From positions 1 to 21,692 of the forward strand of contig DATBDZ010000386.1 in the NCBI GenBank assembly GCA_036276235.1: a stretch of DNA of 21,692 nt, read 5' to 3'. Of this stretch, positions 1 to 6,816 are shown in pieces; the first letter of the stretch is position 1; every line of letters starts with the position of its first letter. The DNA comes from JANWHF01 sp036276235. Its GTDB lineage: Bacteria; Planctomycetota; Phycisphaerae; Tepidisphaerales; Tepidisphaeraceae. The notes beneath the pieces are model-generated. The model searched no databases. It worked only from the letters and a program-made list of their open reading frames with translations, and was not told the origin of the DNA. The position numbers and the translations under genes are program-made.

Positions 1-1
1 T

Positions 2-238
2 CTTGTCGCGCCCTCTCGAGGCGGATTCTCGCCGCAACTGGCGCAATACGTCCTCGAACTGAAATTCTCGTCCAAAGACCAGACGCTCTACCAGCGGCTA
101 TCCGCAAAGGCCCGGGCGGGAAAGTTGACCGCAGCGGAAAAAGATGCACTGGATGATTTGCTGACAGCCGCCGATGTGCTGGCCATCCTGCAATCCAAGG
201 CGCGGGTGTCGCTGAAGCGCCGCAATCCCGCGGCGTAA
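2..238 (+). CDS. C-terminal part of a small helical protein upstream of an HNH nuclease (partial)
   Basis: An open frame runs from the window edge to TAA at 236-238, giving 78 residues without a start codon. The sequence is charged and helix-rich, with the stretch KLTAAEKDALDDLL near the middle and a basic end (ARVSLKRRNPAA). From general knowledge, small proteins of this look often precede a short HNH endonuclease gene in planctomycetes and cyanobacteria, but I cannot assign a named family. The stop lies only 6 nt before the HNH start, so the two are very likely co-transcribed. A partner or regulatory role for the nuclease is possible but is inference only. The missing N-terminus lies outside the window. 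Confidence 0.6.
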   Translation, partial: LVAPSRGGFSPQLAQYVLELKFSSKDQTLYQRLSAKARAGKLTAAEKDALDDLLTAADVLAILQSKARVSLKRRNPAA

Positions 239-244
239 CAGACG

Positions 245-658
245 ATGAAGAAGGCACTCGGTCGCCGAATCCGTGGGCTGGCATCAAATCGGTGCGAGTA
301 TTGCCACATCCCGGACGGAATCATTGAATTTCCGCACGTGTTGGATCATGTAATTGCCGTGCAGCATGGAGGTAGGACAACGGTCAATAACCTCGTGCTC
401 TGCTGCGGACGTTGCAATCAATTCAAGGGACCGAACATTGCCGGCCTGGACTCCAGGACGGGAAATCTCACACGGCTCTTTCACCCGCGCCGCGATGCTT
501 GGCGCGACCATTTTCGGTGGTCTGGCCCGAGGCTGGTCGGCAAGACGCCGGTCGGTCGTACGACCGTTGCGGTGCTTAACATCAACTTACCGCTTCGCAT
601 TGCCATCAGACGCGTTTTGATCGAAGAAGGCGAGTTTCCGCCGCCCTCGGATCTATAA
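245..658 (+). CDS. HNH endonuclease family protein
   Basis: This 137-residue protein is a compact zinc-stabilised HNH nuclease. Two zinc-knuckle pairs are visible, C17-x2-C20 and C54-x2-C57. The core has D34-H35 followed by the AVQHGG segment (HNH first strand), N48-N49 preceding LVLCC, and N58 to G62 (NQFKG) closing the beta-beta-alpha-metal fold. The C-terminal half (residues 63-137) contains LFHPRRDAWRDHF, typical of this small HNH subfamily. The order and spacing of motifs match the cyanobacterial and planctomycete stand-alone type. ATG 245 is chosen because it puts the first knuckle near the N-terminus and lies 6 nt after the upstream stop. The family nicks or cuts DNA. The target here is unknown, and no restriction or methylase gene is adjacent. 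Confidence 0.85.
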   Translation: MKKALGRRIRGLASNRCEYCHIPDGIIEFPHVLDHVIAVQHGGRTTVNNLVLCCGRCNQFKGPNIAGLDSRTGNLTRLFHPRRDAWRDHFRWSGPRLVGKTPVGRTTVAVLNINLPLRIAIRRVLIEEGEFPPPSDL

Positions 659-694
659 GTTCGACCTGTCAGATTTGGGCTCGTTCGTGGTAGC

Positions 695-895
695 ATGGCC
701 GCTATGGACGAAGCGGAGCTACGAGATTTCCGGCACGAGCTGCGCGGGCGCTGGCACGGCTTGCGGCTTTGCGTCGAGGCGCTGGGGACCTGCACCGCGC
801 GGGAAGACATTCTCGAATTCCTTGATGCCATCATCAACTCCGCCGATGAAGTCCGAAAGACGCTCGAGGACATGCCAGAGACCGACGCCGCGTGA
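695..895 (+). CDS. Mini-protein with a histidine-kinase H-box-like segment
   Basis: A 66-residue acidic, all-helical protein. Residues 10-27 contain RHELRGRWHGLRLCVEAL, which resembles the H-box of HisKA dimerisation and phosphoacceptor helices (consensus HE-[LI]-R). The second half (EFLDAIINSADEVRKTLEDM) could be the return helix of a two-helix hairpin. No ATPase domain is present. ATG 704, three codons downstream, is an alternative start. It sits between the HNH gene and the ECF sigma gene, 70 nt before the latter. A stand-alone phosphoacceptor or partner-binding helical hairpin is one reading; an ordinary uncharacterised small protein is the other. Coding status is supported by residue composition and the ATG, not by a clear ribosome binding site. 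Confidence 0.5.
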   Translation: MAAMDEAELRDFRHELRGRWHGLRLCVEALGTCTAREDILEFLDAIINSADEVRKTLEDMPETDAA

Positions 896-905
896 TCGCT
901 GATCT

Positions 906-937
906 TGGTGGAGCAGACAAGAATGTCTGCCCCACCA
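906..937. repeat. Short palindrome with 14-bp arms
   Basis: The arms 906-919 and 924-937 are inverted repeats of GGTGGAGCAGACA (plus one outer T-A pair) with one mismatch and a 4-nt loop AGAA. No T-run follows, so it is not an obvious terminator. It lies in the 70-nt gap before the ECF sigma gene. Repeats with this CAGACA/TGTCTG core are, to my recollection, dispersed in planctomycete genomes. Confidence 0.7.
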
Positions 938-965
938 TCAATAATCCGTTACACTTCCCCGGTGG

Positions 966-1517
966 GTGACACCTTCGGATCGCGACGATCGCAGTGACGA
1001 GCAGCTTGTCGCCGCCCTTAACGGCGGCGATGCCCGCGCGTTTGATGCGATTTATTACCGCCATCGCGATTGGGTCGTGCGGCTGGCGCTGCGGTTCACC
1101 GGCCGCGATGAAGATGCGCTGGATGTGCTTCAGGAAACCTTCGCCTATTTCTTTCGCAAGTTTCCCGGTTTCGTTCTGACAGCAAAGCTGACGACGTTTC
1201 TTTATCCTGTCGTGCGAAATCTCTCGATTGCCGCCCGCAAGCGCCGTCGGCGCGAGTTTGATGAAGAAGAGCTGATCGAGCCGCAAGTGCCGCCGCAGGC
1301 GGTGGGGGGCGGGCGAGAGGAATTGGCCGCCGTGCTCAAAGCGCTTCCCGGCGGCCAGCGCGAGGTCGTCTTGATGCGGTTTGTCGATGACATGAGCCTC
1401 GCTGAGATTGGAACGGCCCTGGGAATTCCCGAAGGCACCGTCAAATCGCGGTTACATAATGCTTTGAAGGCATTGCGGGCCGACCCGCGATTGCAGGCGT
1501 ATTTTCTAAGAGGATGA
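966..1517 (+). CDS. ECF-type RNA polymerase sigma factor
   Basis: A 183-residue extracytoplasmic-function sigma factor. Region 2 spans about residues 24-91 and carries the RDEDALDVLQETFAYFFRKF segment that contacts core polymerase and melts the -10. Region 4 spans about 120-173, with LPGGQREVVLMRFVDDMSLAEI cut by the helix-turn-helix and ending in GTVKSRLHNALKALR, which reads the -35. The linker is rich in Arg and Glu (RKRRRREFDEEEL), and there is no extra C-terminal domain. The start used is GTG 966, with no strong Shine-Dalgarno site. The next same-strand gene is a single-pass membrane protein that sits where an anti-sigma factor is expected, though it is 331 nt away because repeats fill the gap. 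It probably drives the envelope genes to 4753; this is inference. Confidence 0.93.
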   Translation: MTPSDRDDRSDEQLVAALNGGDARAFDAIYYRHRDWVVRLALRFTGRDEDALDVLQETFAYFFRKFPGFVLTAKLTTFLYPVVRNLSIAARKRRRREFDEEELIEPQVPPQAVGGGREELAAVLKALPGGQREVVLMRFVDDMSLAEIGTALGIPEGTVKSRLHNALKALRADPRLQAYFLRG

Positions 1518-1848
1518 ACCATGGATTGGGTTGGTGCACTTAATATTGATGGGATGCATTGATCGCCGGACGGGCAGGCAGTTAGGAGTCACCCCACTTT
1601 GCGACGGTGTTTGATTCGGGTGGCATGGGCTTGCGACAGCATGCCCGTGGCGATGTGACAGGACGCGTCCCGCTCAGAACCCTCTCCCCTGTACTCAGGG
1701 GAGAGGGCAGGGTGAGGGGACAGCGGGTCGCGATACGGCGTCGTTCGCAAGCCGACGCATTTGTCCCCTCACCCCAACCCTCTCCCCTGAGTACAGGGGA
1801 GAGGGAGAATTGGCCTCTTGATACCACGAATGACCGGTTGATTGCCGC
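1518..1848. other. 331-nt gene-free gap filled by repeats
   Basis: Between the sigma factor and its likely partner gene I see no convincing gene. The stretch holds an imperfect stem CATGGGC/GCCCGTG at 1624-1630 and 1643-1649, a perfect 10-bp palindrome GGACGCGTCC at 1661-1670, and the paired repeat at 1680-1805. A 13-codon ATG frame at 1521-1562 is too short to support. Confidence 0.6.
1680..1805. repeat. Two 43-44 bp repeats in inverted orientation, each itself a hairpin
   Basis: Copy A (1680-1722) and copy B (1762-1805) are reverse complements with only a few differences. Each contains a perfect 11-bp stem CCCTCTCCCCT / AGGGGAGAGGG around a 6-nt loop (GTACTC in A, GAGTAC in B), followed on the outer or inner side by a GGTGAGGGGACA-type tail. 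A 39-nt spacer separates the copies. The unit could fold as two small hairpins or as one long cruciform. Repeats with the core CCCTCACCCCAACCCTCTCCC are, to my knowledge, widespread dispersed elements in several phyla. Confidence 0.85.
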
Positions 1849-2310
1849 ATGAACTCTGAGCCGCAAATCCCCTCTGACGAAGACCTGCAATTGCCGGCGC
1901 AATTGCATTCGGATCTTCGGCGCTTGTCCGAAGGGACGATTCCGGTCCCATCGCACATCGACTCGGCAATCCTCGGCGATGCCAAATCGGGATGGTTGCG
2001 CCGCATGCGCTTCCGTCCGATTCAGCGATGGATGCTCGTCGGCGGGTCGATCGCGGCGGCGCTCCTGATCGCCTGGGGTGTCACGTCAATGGTTCATCGG
2101 ACGCCATCACAGATGGCGCAACTTGGCGATGTGAATCGTGATGGGCGCATTGATATCCTCGATGCGCTGGTCGTCGCGCAGGCGATCAAATCGGGCGGCA
2201 AGCTCGACCCGGCGTGGGACATCAACCACGACGGCGTTGTCGATCAGAAAGATGTCGATTGGATCGCGGCGACGGCGGTCAACGTCAGCGGAACAGGAGT
2301 CAGCCAGTGA
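1849..2310 (+). CDS. Single-pass membrane protein with a C-terminal type I dockerin; anti-sigma position
   Basis: A 153-residue protein. Residues 1-60 are hydrophilic and probably cytoplasmic (LPAQLHSDLRRLSEG resembles the short N-termini of membrane anti-sigma factors). A transmembrane helix covers about 61-82 and ends in a short basic step. Residues 93-141 form a complete type I dockerin with two calcium loops: D94, N96, D98, D102 and then D124, N126, D128, D132. Each loop is followed by a helix (ILDALVVAQAI and KDVDWIAATAV). Known dockerins bind cohesin domains. The next gene, overlapping by 4 nt, has a cohesin-like sequence, so the two may pair at the cell surface. A role as regulator of the upstream ECF factor is inferred from position and topology only. 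Confidence 0.85.
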   Translation: MNSEPQIPSDEDLQLPAQLHSDLRRLSEGTIPVPSHIDSAILGDAKSGWLRRMRFRPIQRWMLVGGSIAAALLIAWGVTSMVHRTPSQMAQLGDVNRDGRIDILDALVVAQAIKSGGKLDPAWDINHDGVVDQKDVDWIAATAVNVSGTGVSQ

Positions 2311-2789
2311 ATCGCGGAAGGCCGGCCATCTTCGCGGCGACTCTGCTGGCAGTCCTCTGCCTGCTGCCGGGCCGGCATTCGCTGTCCCAGTCGATGGCGA
2401 CCATAGGATCGTCACGGTTTATTGCTGTCGATGTCATGATCGATCCCAATGGTCAGCCTTTGGCGGCGTATCAGGTGCAGATCGTGCAGCGCGGCGCTGA
2501 GGTGACGCTCGTGGGCGTGGAGGGCGGAGAATCAACTGCATTCGCTGCCGCCCCTTATTACGATAAGCGGGCGATTCTGAAGCAGAGGATCGTGATCGCG
2601 GCATACAGCACGAATGCGAGCTTGCCGACAACGAAGACGCGCGTTGCTACGCTGATGTTGCAAGTGAGCGGCGACGCGACGCCGGCGTTTACCGCCACGC
2701 TGCAAGCCGCCGGATCGGGTAATGCCCAGCGCATCGCGGCGACGGTGACGACATCGATCGCAAAGCCATCGGAAGGAGCCAGGGAATGA
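2307..2789 (+). CDS. Secreted cohesin-like beta-sandwich protein
   Basis: A 160-residue exported protein starting at GTG 2307, which overlaps the previous stop (GTGA). A longer upstream frame exists, but its extra residues are arginine-rich and lie inside the preceding gene. Residues 1-28 form a signal peptide (basic NRGR, then a hydrophobic run IFAATLLAVLCLL). The mature part is beta-rich: FIAVDVMIDPNGQPLAAYQV, then VTLVGVEGG, APYYD, RIVIAAYSTNASLPTT, TRVATLMLQVSG. This pattern of strands and the AAYQ / IVIAAYS / RVATL landmarks resembles the cohesin-type domains that planctomycetes encode, but I cannot confirm the fold without a profile search. The tail (GAGE-like, SEGARE) is charged. It lies between a dockerin gene and a VIT lipoprotein gene, with 4-nt overlaps on both sides. 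Confidence 0.75.
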   Translation: MNRGRPAIFAATLLAVLCLLPGRHSLSQSMATIGSSRFIAVDVMIDPNGQPLAAYQVQIVQRGAEVTLVGVEGGESTAFAAAPYYDKRAILKQRIVIAAYSTNASLPTTKTRVATLMLQVSGDATPAFTATLQAAGSGNAQRIAATVTTSIAKPSEGARE

Positions 2790-4753
2790 AGGTGTGGATC
2801 AACTGGATACCCGGGCGCTTCTGTCAGATTCTTCTGCTGGCGTGCGTGCTACTGGCCGGCTGCTCGCAAAGCAGCAAACCGCCCGATCGCCAGACAAATG
2901 AGCAATATGCTCCGGTTGCAACATCGGCGGTGGAGCGCACGTCGGCACAGCAGGCGATCCTTCCGCCGCAATCTTTGCCGGCGGATTACGAAGAGCTTTG
3001 GGTCATTCAAAGGCCGGGGCCGCAAATTAATCGCGATGCGAACACCGAGTTGGTCCCGGGAAGCGGTCTGCTTCTGGCGCGCATCGGGCCCAATATGCTG
3101 GTTTGCCCGCTTCAGCGGACGGACTTTGATGCGCGCATCACCGGCGCGATTGCGACGGTGAACGTGACGCAGAATTTCCGCAATCCTTCCAATCAAGTTG
3201 CGGATCTGATTTACGCCTTCTCGCTGCCGCAGGGGGCGGCGGTGAGCGACTTCGTCATGACCATTGGCCAACGCCACATTCGCGGCATCATTCGCGAGCG
3301 AGCCGAAGCCGAGCAGATCTATCGGCAGGCGCGCGATCAGGGTTATTCGGCATCTCTCTTGAGCCAGATCGGCCCGAATCTGTTTGCCCAATCGCTGGCG
3401 AACGTCGCGCCGACCAAATCGGTTGAGGTGGCGATTCAATACTTTCATGCAGTGCCTTATGTGGAGGGGTGGTTCACGCTGAGCTTTCCGCTGATGACCG
3501 GCCCGCGGCAGCGTTCGTGGCCACAGCCGGCCCTTCGCAACGGGCGCGATGTCACGGTCAACGTGCAACTGGATTGCGGCTTTGCGATCGATCGAATCGA
3601 AAGTCCAACGCACGGGATCAAGGTGGATCGAAGTGATTCGAGTCATGCCATCATCGCGCTCGATGCCGGCGACACGATCGCGAATCAGGACATGGAGATT
3701 CGATACAAGCCGGCGGCCGGCGGCATTCGATCTTCGATGGTGACGCAAAGCGAAGGCGGCGGCGGATATTGCGCGCTGACGGTTCTGCCGCCCGAGGAGT
3801 GGCGCGATCTGCCGCGCCGACCGGTGGAACTGCTCATTCTATCGAGCGTTTCCGATCCATCGGCGGTAACTGATGCGCGAATGCTGGCGGCGGCCATTCT
3901 CGGATCGCTCGCTCCAACTGATTCATTTGCGATTGTGGATCTGCATTCAGACGTGCATCGGCCGTTACAGCCCGCGACCGCATCGCCGCCCAACATCCAG
4001 AACGCGATCAATACATTGGACTTTTCCGGCAAGGCGCGAGTCAGCGGGCAGACTTCCGATCAGTTAAAACTCGCAGCGAGCAAGTCAGATCCATCGCACG
4101 CGCGGCTCATCTGTATTTTCTGCGACGGCGCGGATGACATCGCAAAGCTTTCGTCGATTGTGGCATCGGCGCCGCGCGGATCGCTGGTCGTTTGCGGAAC
4201 GGGAACGCATGTCGATTCGGGCGCGATCAATGCGCTGGCCGCCGCCGGGGGAGGAGCGGCGATCCACGCCGCGCCGTCGGATGCAGCGCGGCTGCTGCTC
4301 GACGCCATCGATCGCTTCGCGCGGCCGTGCGTGACCGATCTACAAATCGATTGGAACGGAACGACACTGAAAAATCCGCTTTTTGCATCATCGGAGCGCG
4401 ATCTGATCGCAGGACGGCCACTGTTGATCACCGCACGGTTTGTTGGGCCGCCGCCGAAGGTGACGCTTCGTGGGAATTCAAGCACAGGCCCCGTTTCGAT
4501 TTCAGTCAATCCAACTTTAGAAATGCCCGCACAGCCCGGAATCCTCGCGCGAATGTACGCTCGGCTGCAGCTTGCCCATCTGGTGGTCCATCAAGCCGAC
4601 GGTCAGATCGCCGGGATCGATCAGACGATCAAGCGAATTTGCCTGGAGAACGGGTTGATCTCACGATTCACATCGTTTGTCTGTGTAGACGCGCGCGGAA
4701 AAGTGGTGGATCCAACCCCCGCGCCGCAAACAATGCACGGCGGGTCGATTTGA
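2786..4753 (+). CDS. Lipoprotein with VIT domain and degenerate VWA-like domain
   Basis: A 655-residue protein. Residues 1-26 are a lipoprotein signal ending in LLAGC, with C26 as the lipidated residue. The VIT domain occupies roughly 100-240; TDFDARITGAIATVNVTQNF, then FSLPQGAAVSDFVM, RGIIRERAEAEQIYRQA and NLFAQSLANVAP are classic VIT landmarks. A VWA-like fold follows at about 345-515 (VELLILSSVSD, DSFAIVDLHSDV, RLICIFCDGADD). The usual MIDAS DxSxS is missing: SSVSDPSA stands where DTSGSM is expected, so metal binding is doubtful. The C-terminus has GLISRFTSFVCVD, typical of VIT/VWA proteins. ATG 2786 overlaps the preceding stop (ATGA) and has GGAAGGAGC upstream. It is probably a cell-envelope protein made together with the dockerin and cohesin-like partners. 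Confidence 0.88.
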   Translation: MKVWINWIPGRFCQILLLACVLLAGCSQSSKPPDRQTNEQYAPVATSAVERTSAQQAILPPQSLPADYEELWVIQRPGPQINRDANTELVPGSGLLLARIGPNMLVCPLQRTDFDARITGAIATVNVTQNFRNPSNQVADLIYAFSLPQGAAVSDFVMTIGQRHIRGIIRERAEAEQIYRQARDQGYSASLLSQIGPNLFAQSLANVAPTKSVEVAIQYFHAVPYVEGWFTLSFPLMTGPRQRSWPQPALRNGRDVTVNVQLDCGFAIDRIESPTHGIKVDRSDSSHAIIALDAGDTIANQDMEIRYKPAAGGIRSSMVTQSEGGGGYCALTVLPPEEWRDLPRRPVELLILSSVSDPSAVTDARMLAAAILGSLAPTDSFAIVDLHSDVHRPLQPATASPPNIQNAINTLDFSGKARVSGQTSDQLKLAASKSDPSHARLICIFCDGADDIAKLSSIVASAPRGSLVVCGTGTHVDSGAINALAAAGGGAAIHAAPSDAARLLLDAIDRFARPCVTDLQIDWNGTTLKNPLFASSERDLIAGRPLLITARFVGPPPKVTLRGNSSTGPVSISVNPTLEMPAQPGILARMYARLQLAHLVVHQADGQIAGIDQTIKRICLENGLISRFTSFVCVDARGKVVDPTPAPQTMHGGSI

Positions 4754-4777
4754 GATCATTGGGAAGATTAGAGGGCC

Positions 4778-4853
4778 GTCATGCTGAGGTACTCCGAAGC
4801 ATCTGGCCCACTCGCGCAAGCCAGCCAGATGCTTCGGAGTACCTCAGCATGAC
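4778..4853. repeat. Dispersed palindrome, copy 1 (30-bp perfect arms)
   Basis: Arms 4778-4807 and 4824-4853 are perfect 30-bp reverse complements beginning GTCATGCTGAGGTACTCC, with a 16-nt spacer CCACTCGCGCAAGCCA. The same arms recur at 10356 and 20571. This copy lies between convergent genes (lipoprotein and pyrK) and might terminate both, but there is no T-run. Confidence 0.95.
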
Positions 4854-4940
4854 ATATCCTTATTTACTGAAGGAGTGAAGCGTACGAGTCGCCCTCGCGC
4901 GAGTGATCAGTTGAAGTCGTCCGTCGTCTGCCACTGCCGA

Positions 4941-5915
4941 TTACCAGAGTAAGTCCGACCCCGAAAATACCGGCCCATCGGTACACGCCAGCCGATAGCA
5001 CCAATCCTTCCCGACCAGCGGCGGCACATTCACCGGCTTCTTCACCCTGATGCAGCAGCTTTGGCAGGTTCCCATGCCGCAGGCCATGGCGCGCTCGACC
5101 GCGATCTGGCAGACCAAGTCGCGCGCGGCCGCGATTTGGGCGACCCGCTTCATCATGGGTTCGGGCCCGCAGGTGTAGAGGGTTGGGGCCACCGGGAATC
5201 TGGTTCGATCGAGATATTGCTCCAGGGCTTGCGTGACGAAGCCGCGAAAGCCGTAGGAGCCGTCATCGGTGGTAATGACCGACGGAATCCGATGGCGGGC
5301 GAACTCGTCGATGTTCAATAGCGGTTCAGCGCTATCCGATCCGGGAGCGGGCGCATCAGATCGAATCGTGAGCGGCAGCAGATCGCGGCTGAGCGCGCCG
5401 CAGAACGCGACGGCCGGCCGTCCCGCAAGTCGCTCGGCGAGATAAAGCATCGGCGGGATTCCGACGCCGCCGCCGATCAGGATTGCCGATCCACCGTCGG
5501 CGGGGAGCGAGAAGCGATTGCCGAGCGGGCCGAGGATGAATGCGCGATCGCGGACTTTCAATTGGCTGAGCCACGCCGTGCCGACGCCGACGATGCGATG
5601 GATCACATCCAGTTCAACGCCGCCCGCGATATCGCGCCGCCCGGCCAAGGAGAACGGCCGCCGCAGGACGGCAAGCGGTCCGGCCAGTTCCGCGCCTTCC
5701 AACTTCAATGGCTGCCCCGGTTGCCAATCAAATTCGGTATGCGGGTTGTAATCCTGATCGAGATTGCGGCAGGAGAGTTGAACGAAATGCCCCGGATCGG
5801 TCGGCGGAAATTGCGGAACGCCCAGCACCAACCGGTAGTGTTCGCGGCAAAGGGGAATGTTAGCGACAACGCTACAGGCGAATTGATCTCGATGCAGCGG
5901 GCTCATTGCCGACAT
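4941..5915 (-). CDS. pyrK: Dihydroorotate dehydrogenase B electron-transfer subunit (PyrK)
   Basis: A 324-residue FAD/2Fe-2S reductase. In the known family it passes electrons from dihydroorotate dehydrogenase PyrD to NAD+ in pyrimidine synthesis. The FAD-binding motif RRPFSLAG starts at residue 85, followed by HRIVGVGTAWLSQL. The nucleotide-binding GGGVGIPPM starts at 148. The C-terminal cluster ligands are C279, C284, C287 and C311 in ACGMGTCQSCC...ACTDGPVF. TLYTCGPEPMM is also family-typical. It is longer than the usual 250-270 residues because of an N-terminal extension and an insert near DYNPHTEFDWQPG. ATG 5915 is chosen; TTG 5924 and ATG 5906 are alternatives. No pyrD is in the window. 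A related ferredoxin-NADP reductase-like role is the main alternative. A terminator hairpin lies directly before the start. Confidence 0.88.
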   Translation of the reverse strand: MSAMSPLHRDQFACSVVANIPLCREHYRLVLGVPQFPPTDPGHFVQLSCRNLDQDYNPHTEFDWQPGQPLKLEGAELAGPLAVLRRPFSLAGRRDIAGGVELDVIHRIVGVGTAWLSQLKVRDRAFILGPLGNRFSLPADGGSAILIGGGVGIPPMLYLAERLAGRPAVAFCGALSRDLLPLTIRSDAPAPGSDSAEPLLNIDEFARHRIPSVITTDDGSYGFRGFVTQALEQYLDRTRFPVAPTLYTCGPEPMMKRVAQIAAARDLVCQIAVERAMACGMGTCQSCCIRVKKPVNVPPLVGKDWCYRLACTDGPVFSGSDLLW

Positions 5916-5922
5916 GTCACAC

Positions 5923-5966
5923 AAAAAAAACTTCCGGAGGGGTGGCTCCTATCCACCTCCGGAAGT
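5923..5966 (-). terminator. Strong intrinsic terminator/attenuator hairpin just before pyrK
   Basis: On the minus strand an 11-bp perfect stem ACTTCCGGAGG / CCTCCGGAAGT (5956-5966 and 5930-5940) is extended inward by TGG/CCA across a 2-nt bulge, and is followed by eight T residues (5923-5930). It ends 7 nt before ATG 5915. There is no upstream minus-strand gene for it to terminate, so it most likely acts within the pyrK leader or ends a short RNA. Confidence 0.85.
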
Positions 5967-6049
5967 GCGCCACGGCTATGAAGCCGTTAGACGAGATTGA
6001 ATGCGGACCTTAGATGGACTGATCGCAAGGACCAATCGATATGCTCGGG

Positions 6050-6078
6050 ACTATACCCCTGCCCCCAAAACCTGTCAA
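6050..6078 (-). promoter_or_regulatory. Sigma70-type promoter for the pyrK leader
   Basis: On the minus strand a perfect -35 TTGACA (6073-6078) and a -10 TATAGT (6050-6055) are separated by 17 nt. The predicted start is near 6043, giving a leader of about 128 nt before pyrK. The leader can form an ACGGCT/AGCCGT hairpin (5972-5987) and a longer imperfect stem GG-CCTT/AAGG-CC (6005-6034) ahead of the terminator. Confidence 0.75.
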
Positions 6079-6267
6079 TCACGCTTCAACCCGGATCGCG
6101 AAAAACTTAAATCGATGTAAGTCTTTTATTTAATGGACATTATATAAAACTCGCTTCGCGGCCCTGCGAAGCGGTTTCCTGCCTGTTCGCAGGAAGGTAG
6201 GGTGGCAATTTCCCCCACTTTGGGATTTGTCCGGGGGCGGCTAGACTCGCTTTTCTTCGAGTGATCC
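6079..6267. other. Divergent intergenic region with two adjacent hairpins
   Basis: No gene is seen here. Two adjacent stems are clear: CGCTTCGC/GCGAAGCG (6152-6159, 6166-6173) and TTCCTGC/GCAGGAA (6176-6182, 6189-6195). A weak promoter for the Nudix gene may be TTGGGA, 16 nt, TAGACT ending near 6246. The A/T-rich stretch 6108-6150 contrasts with the GC-rich surroundings. Confidence 0.5.
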
Positions 6268-6684
6268 ATGGTTCGCAAGGATGTTGTCATTGCCGTCGTT
6301 GTGCGCGAAGGAAAGGTGCTCATCTGCCAGCGCCGCGAGAGCGATTCGTTTGGCGGCTTTTGGGAATTTCCTGGCGGCAAGCGGGAAGCAGATGAAACGC
6401 CGGAGCAATGCCTCGTGCGAGAGCTCCGCGAGGAACTGCAATTGGATGTGACGCCAACCCGCGCACTCGCGCCGATCGAGCATGACTACCCGTCGATCCA
6501 CGTGCGTCTGCTTCCTTATCAATGCGAGTGCGAAGTTGGCGAGCCCAAAGCGATCGCCTGCGAACAATTCGCCTGGGTGCAACCTCATCAGCTGCGCGAC
6601 TATCGCTTTCCGCAAGCGAACGCGCCGCTGATCGAATTGATCGCGGCAGAACTCGCCGCGCCACGGGGCGGACTGGACAAATGA
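6268..6684 (+). CDS. mutT: MutT-like Nudix hydrolase
   Basis: A 138-residue Nudix pyrophosphohydrolase. The Nudix box fits G-x5-E-x7-R-E-U-x-E-E from G37 to L59: G37, E43, R51, E52, E55, E56. The usual glycine near the end of the box is Q58. The preceding LICQRRESDSFGGFWEFPGG is the substrate-pocket signature of 8-oxo-dGTP hydrolases of the MutT/(di)nucleoside polyphosphate type, and WVQPHQLRDYRFPQAN is typical of the C-terminus. The role would be to clear oxidised nucleotides in the cytoplasm; substrate specificity is inferred. It starts at ATG 6268 and is divergent from pyrK. The next gene is 132 nt downstream. Confidence 0.9.
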   Translation: MVRKDVVIAVVVREGKVLICQRRESDSFGGFWEFPGGKREADETPEQCLVRELREELQLDVTPTRALAPIEHDYPSIHVRLLPYQCECEVGEPKAIACEQFAWVQPHQLRDYRFPQANAPLIELIAAELAAPRGGLDK

Positions 6685-6816
6685 TAAGGGTGTGGAATTG
6701 GACCCCCGATCGAACCTTGTGCCGTGATCTTTCGTTGTACGAGGAATAGGTTACACTTTATCGGGCTATCCAACCGATCTTAGGGCAAGTTGCAGGGCCT
6801 TCGGGAGACCAGGGTT

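Noticed and set aside
1521..1562. 13-codon ATG frame just after the sigma factor with AGAGG upstream
   Set aside because: It is too short, has no homology clue, and could arise by chance; kept only as a note.
2214..2306. Upstream extension of the cohesin-like gene
   Set aside because: It lies wholly inside the dockerin gene, is Arg-rich, and would bury the signal peptide.
2849..3748. 299-codon minus-strand open frame inside the VIT lipoprotein gene
   Set aside because: It is Arg/His-rich low-likelihood sequence lying opposite a gene with clear domains; GC-rich codon bias leaves such antisense frames open.
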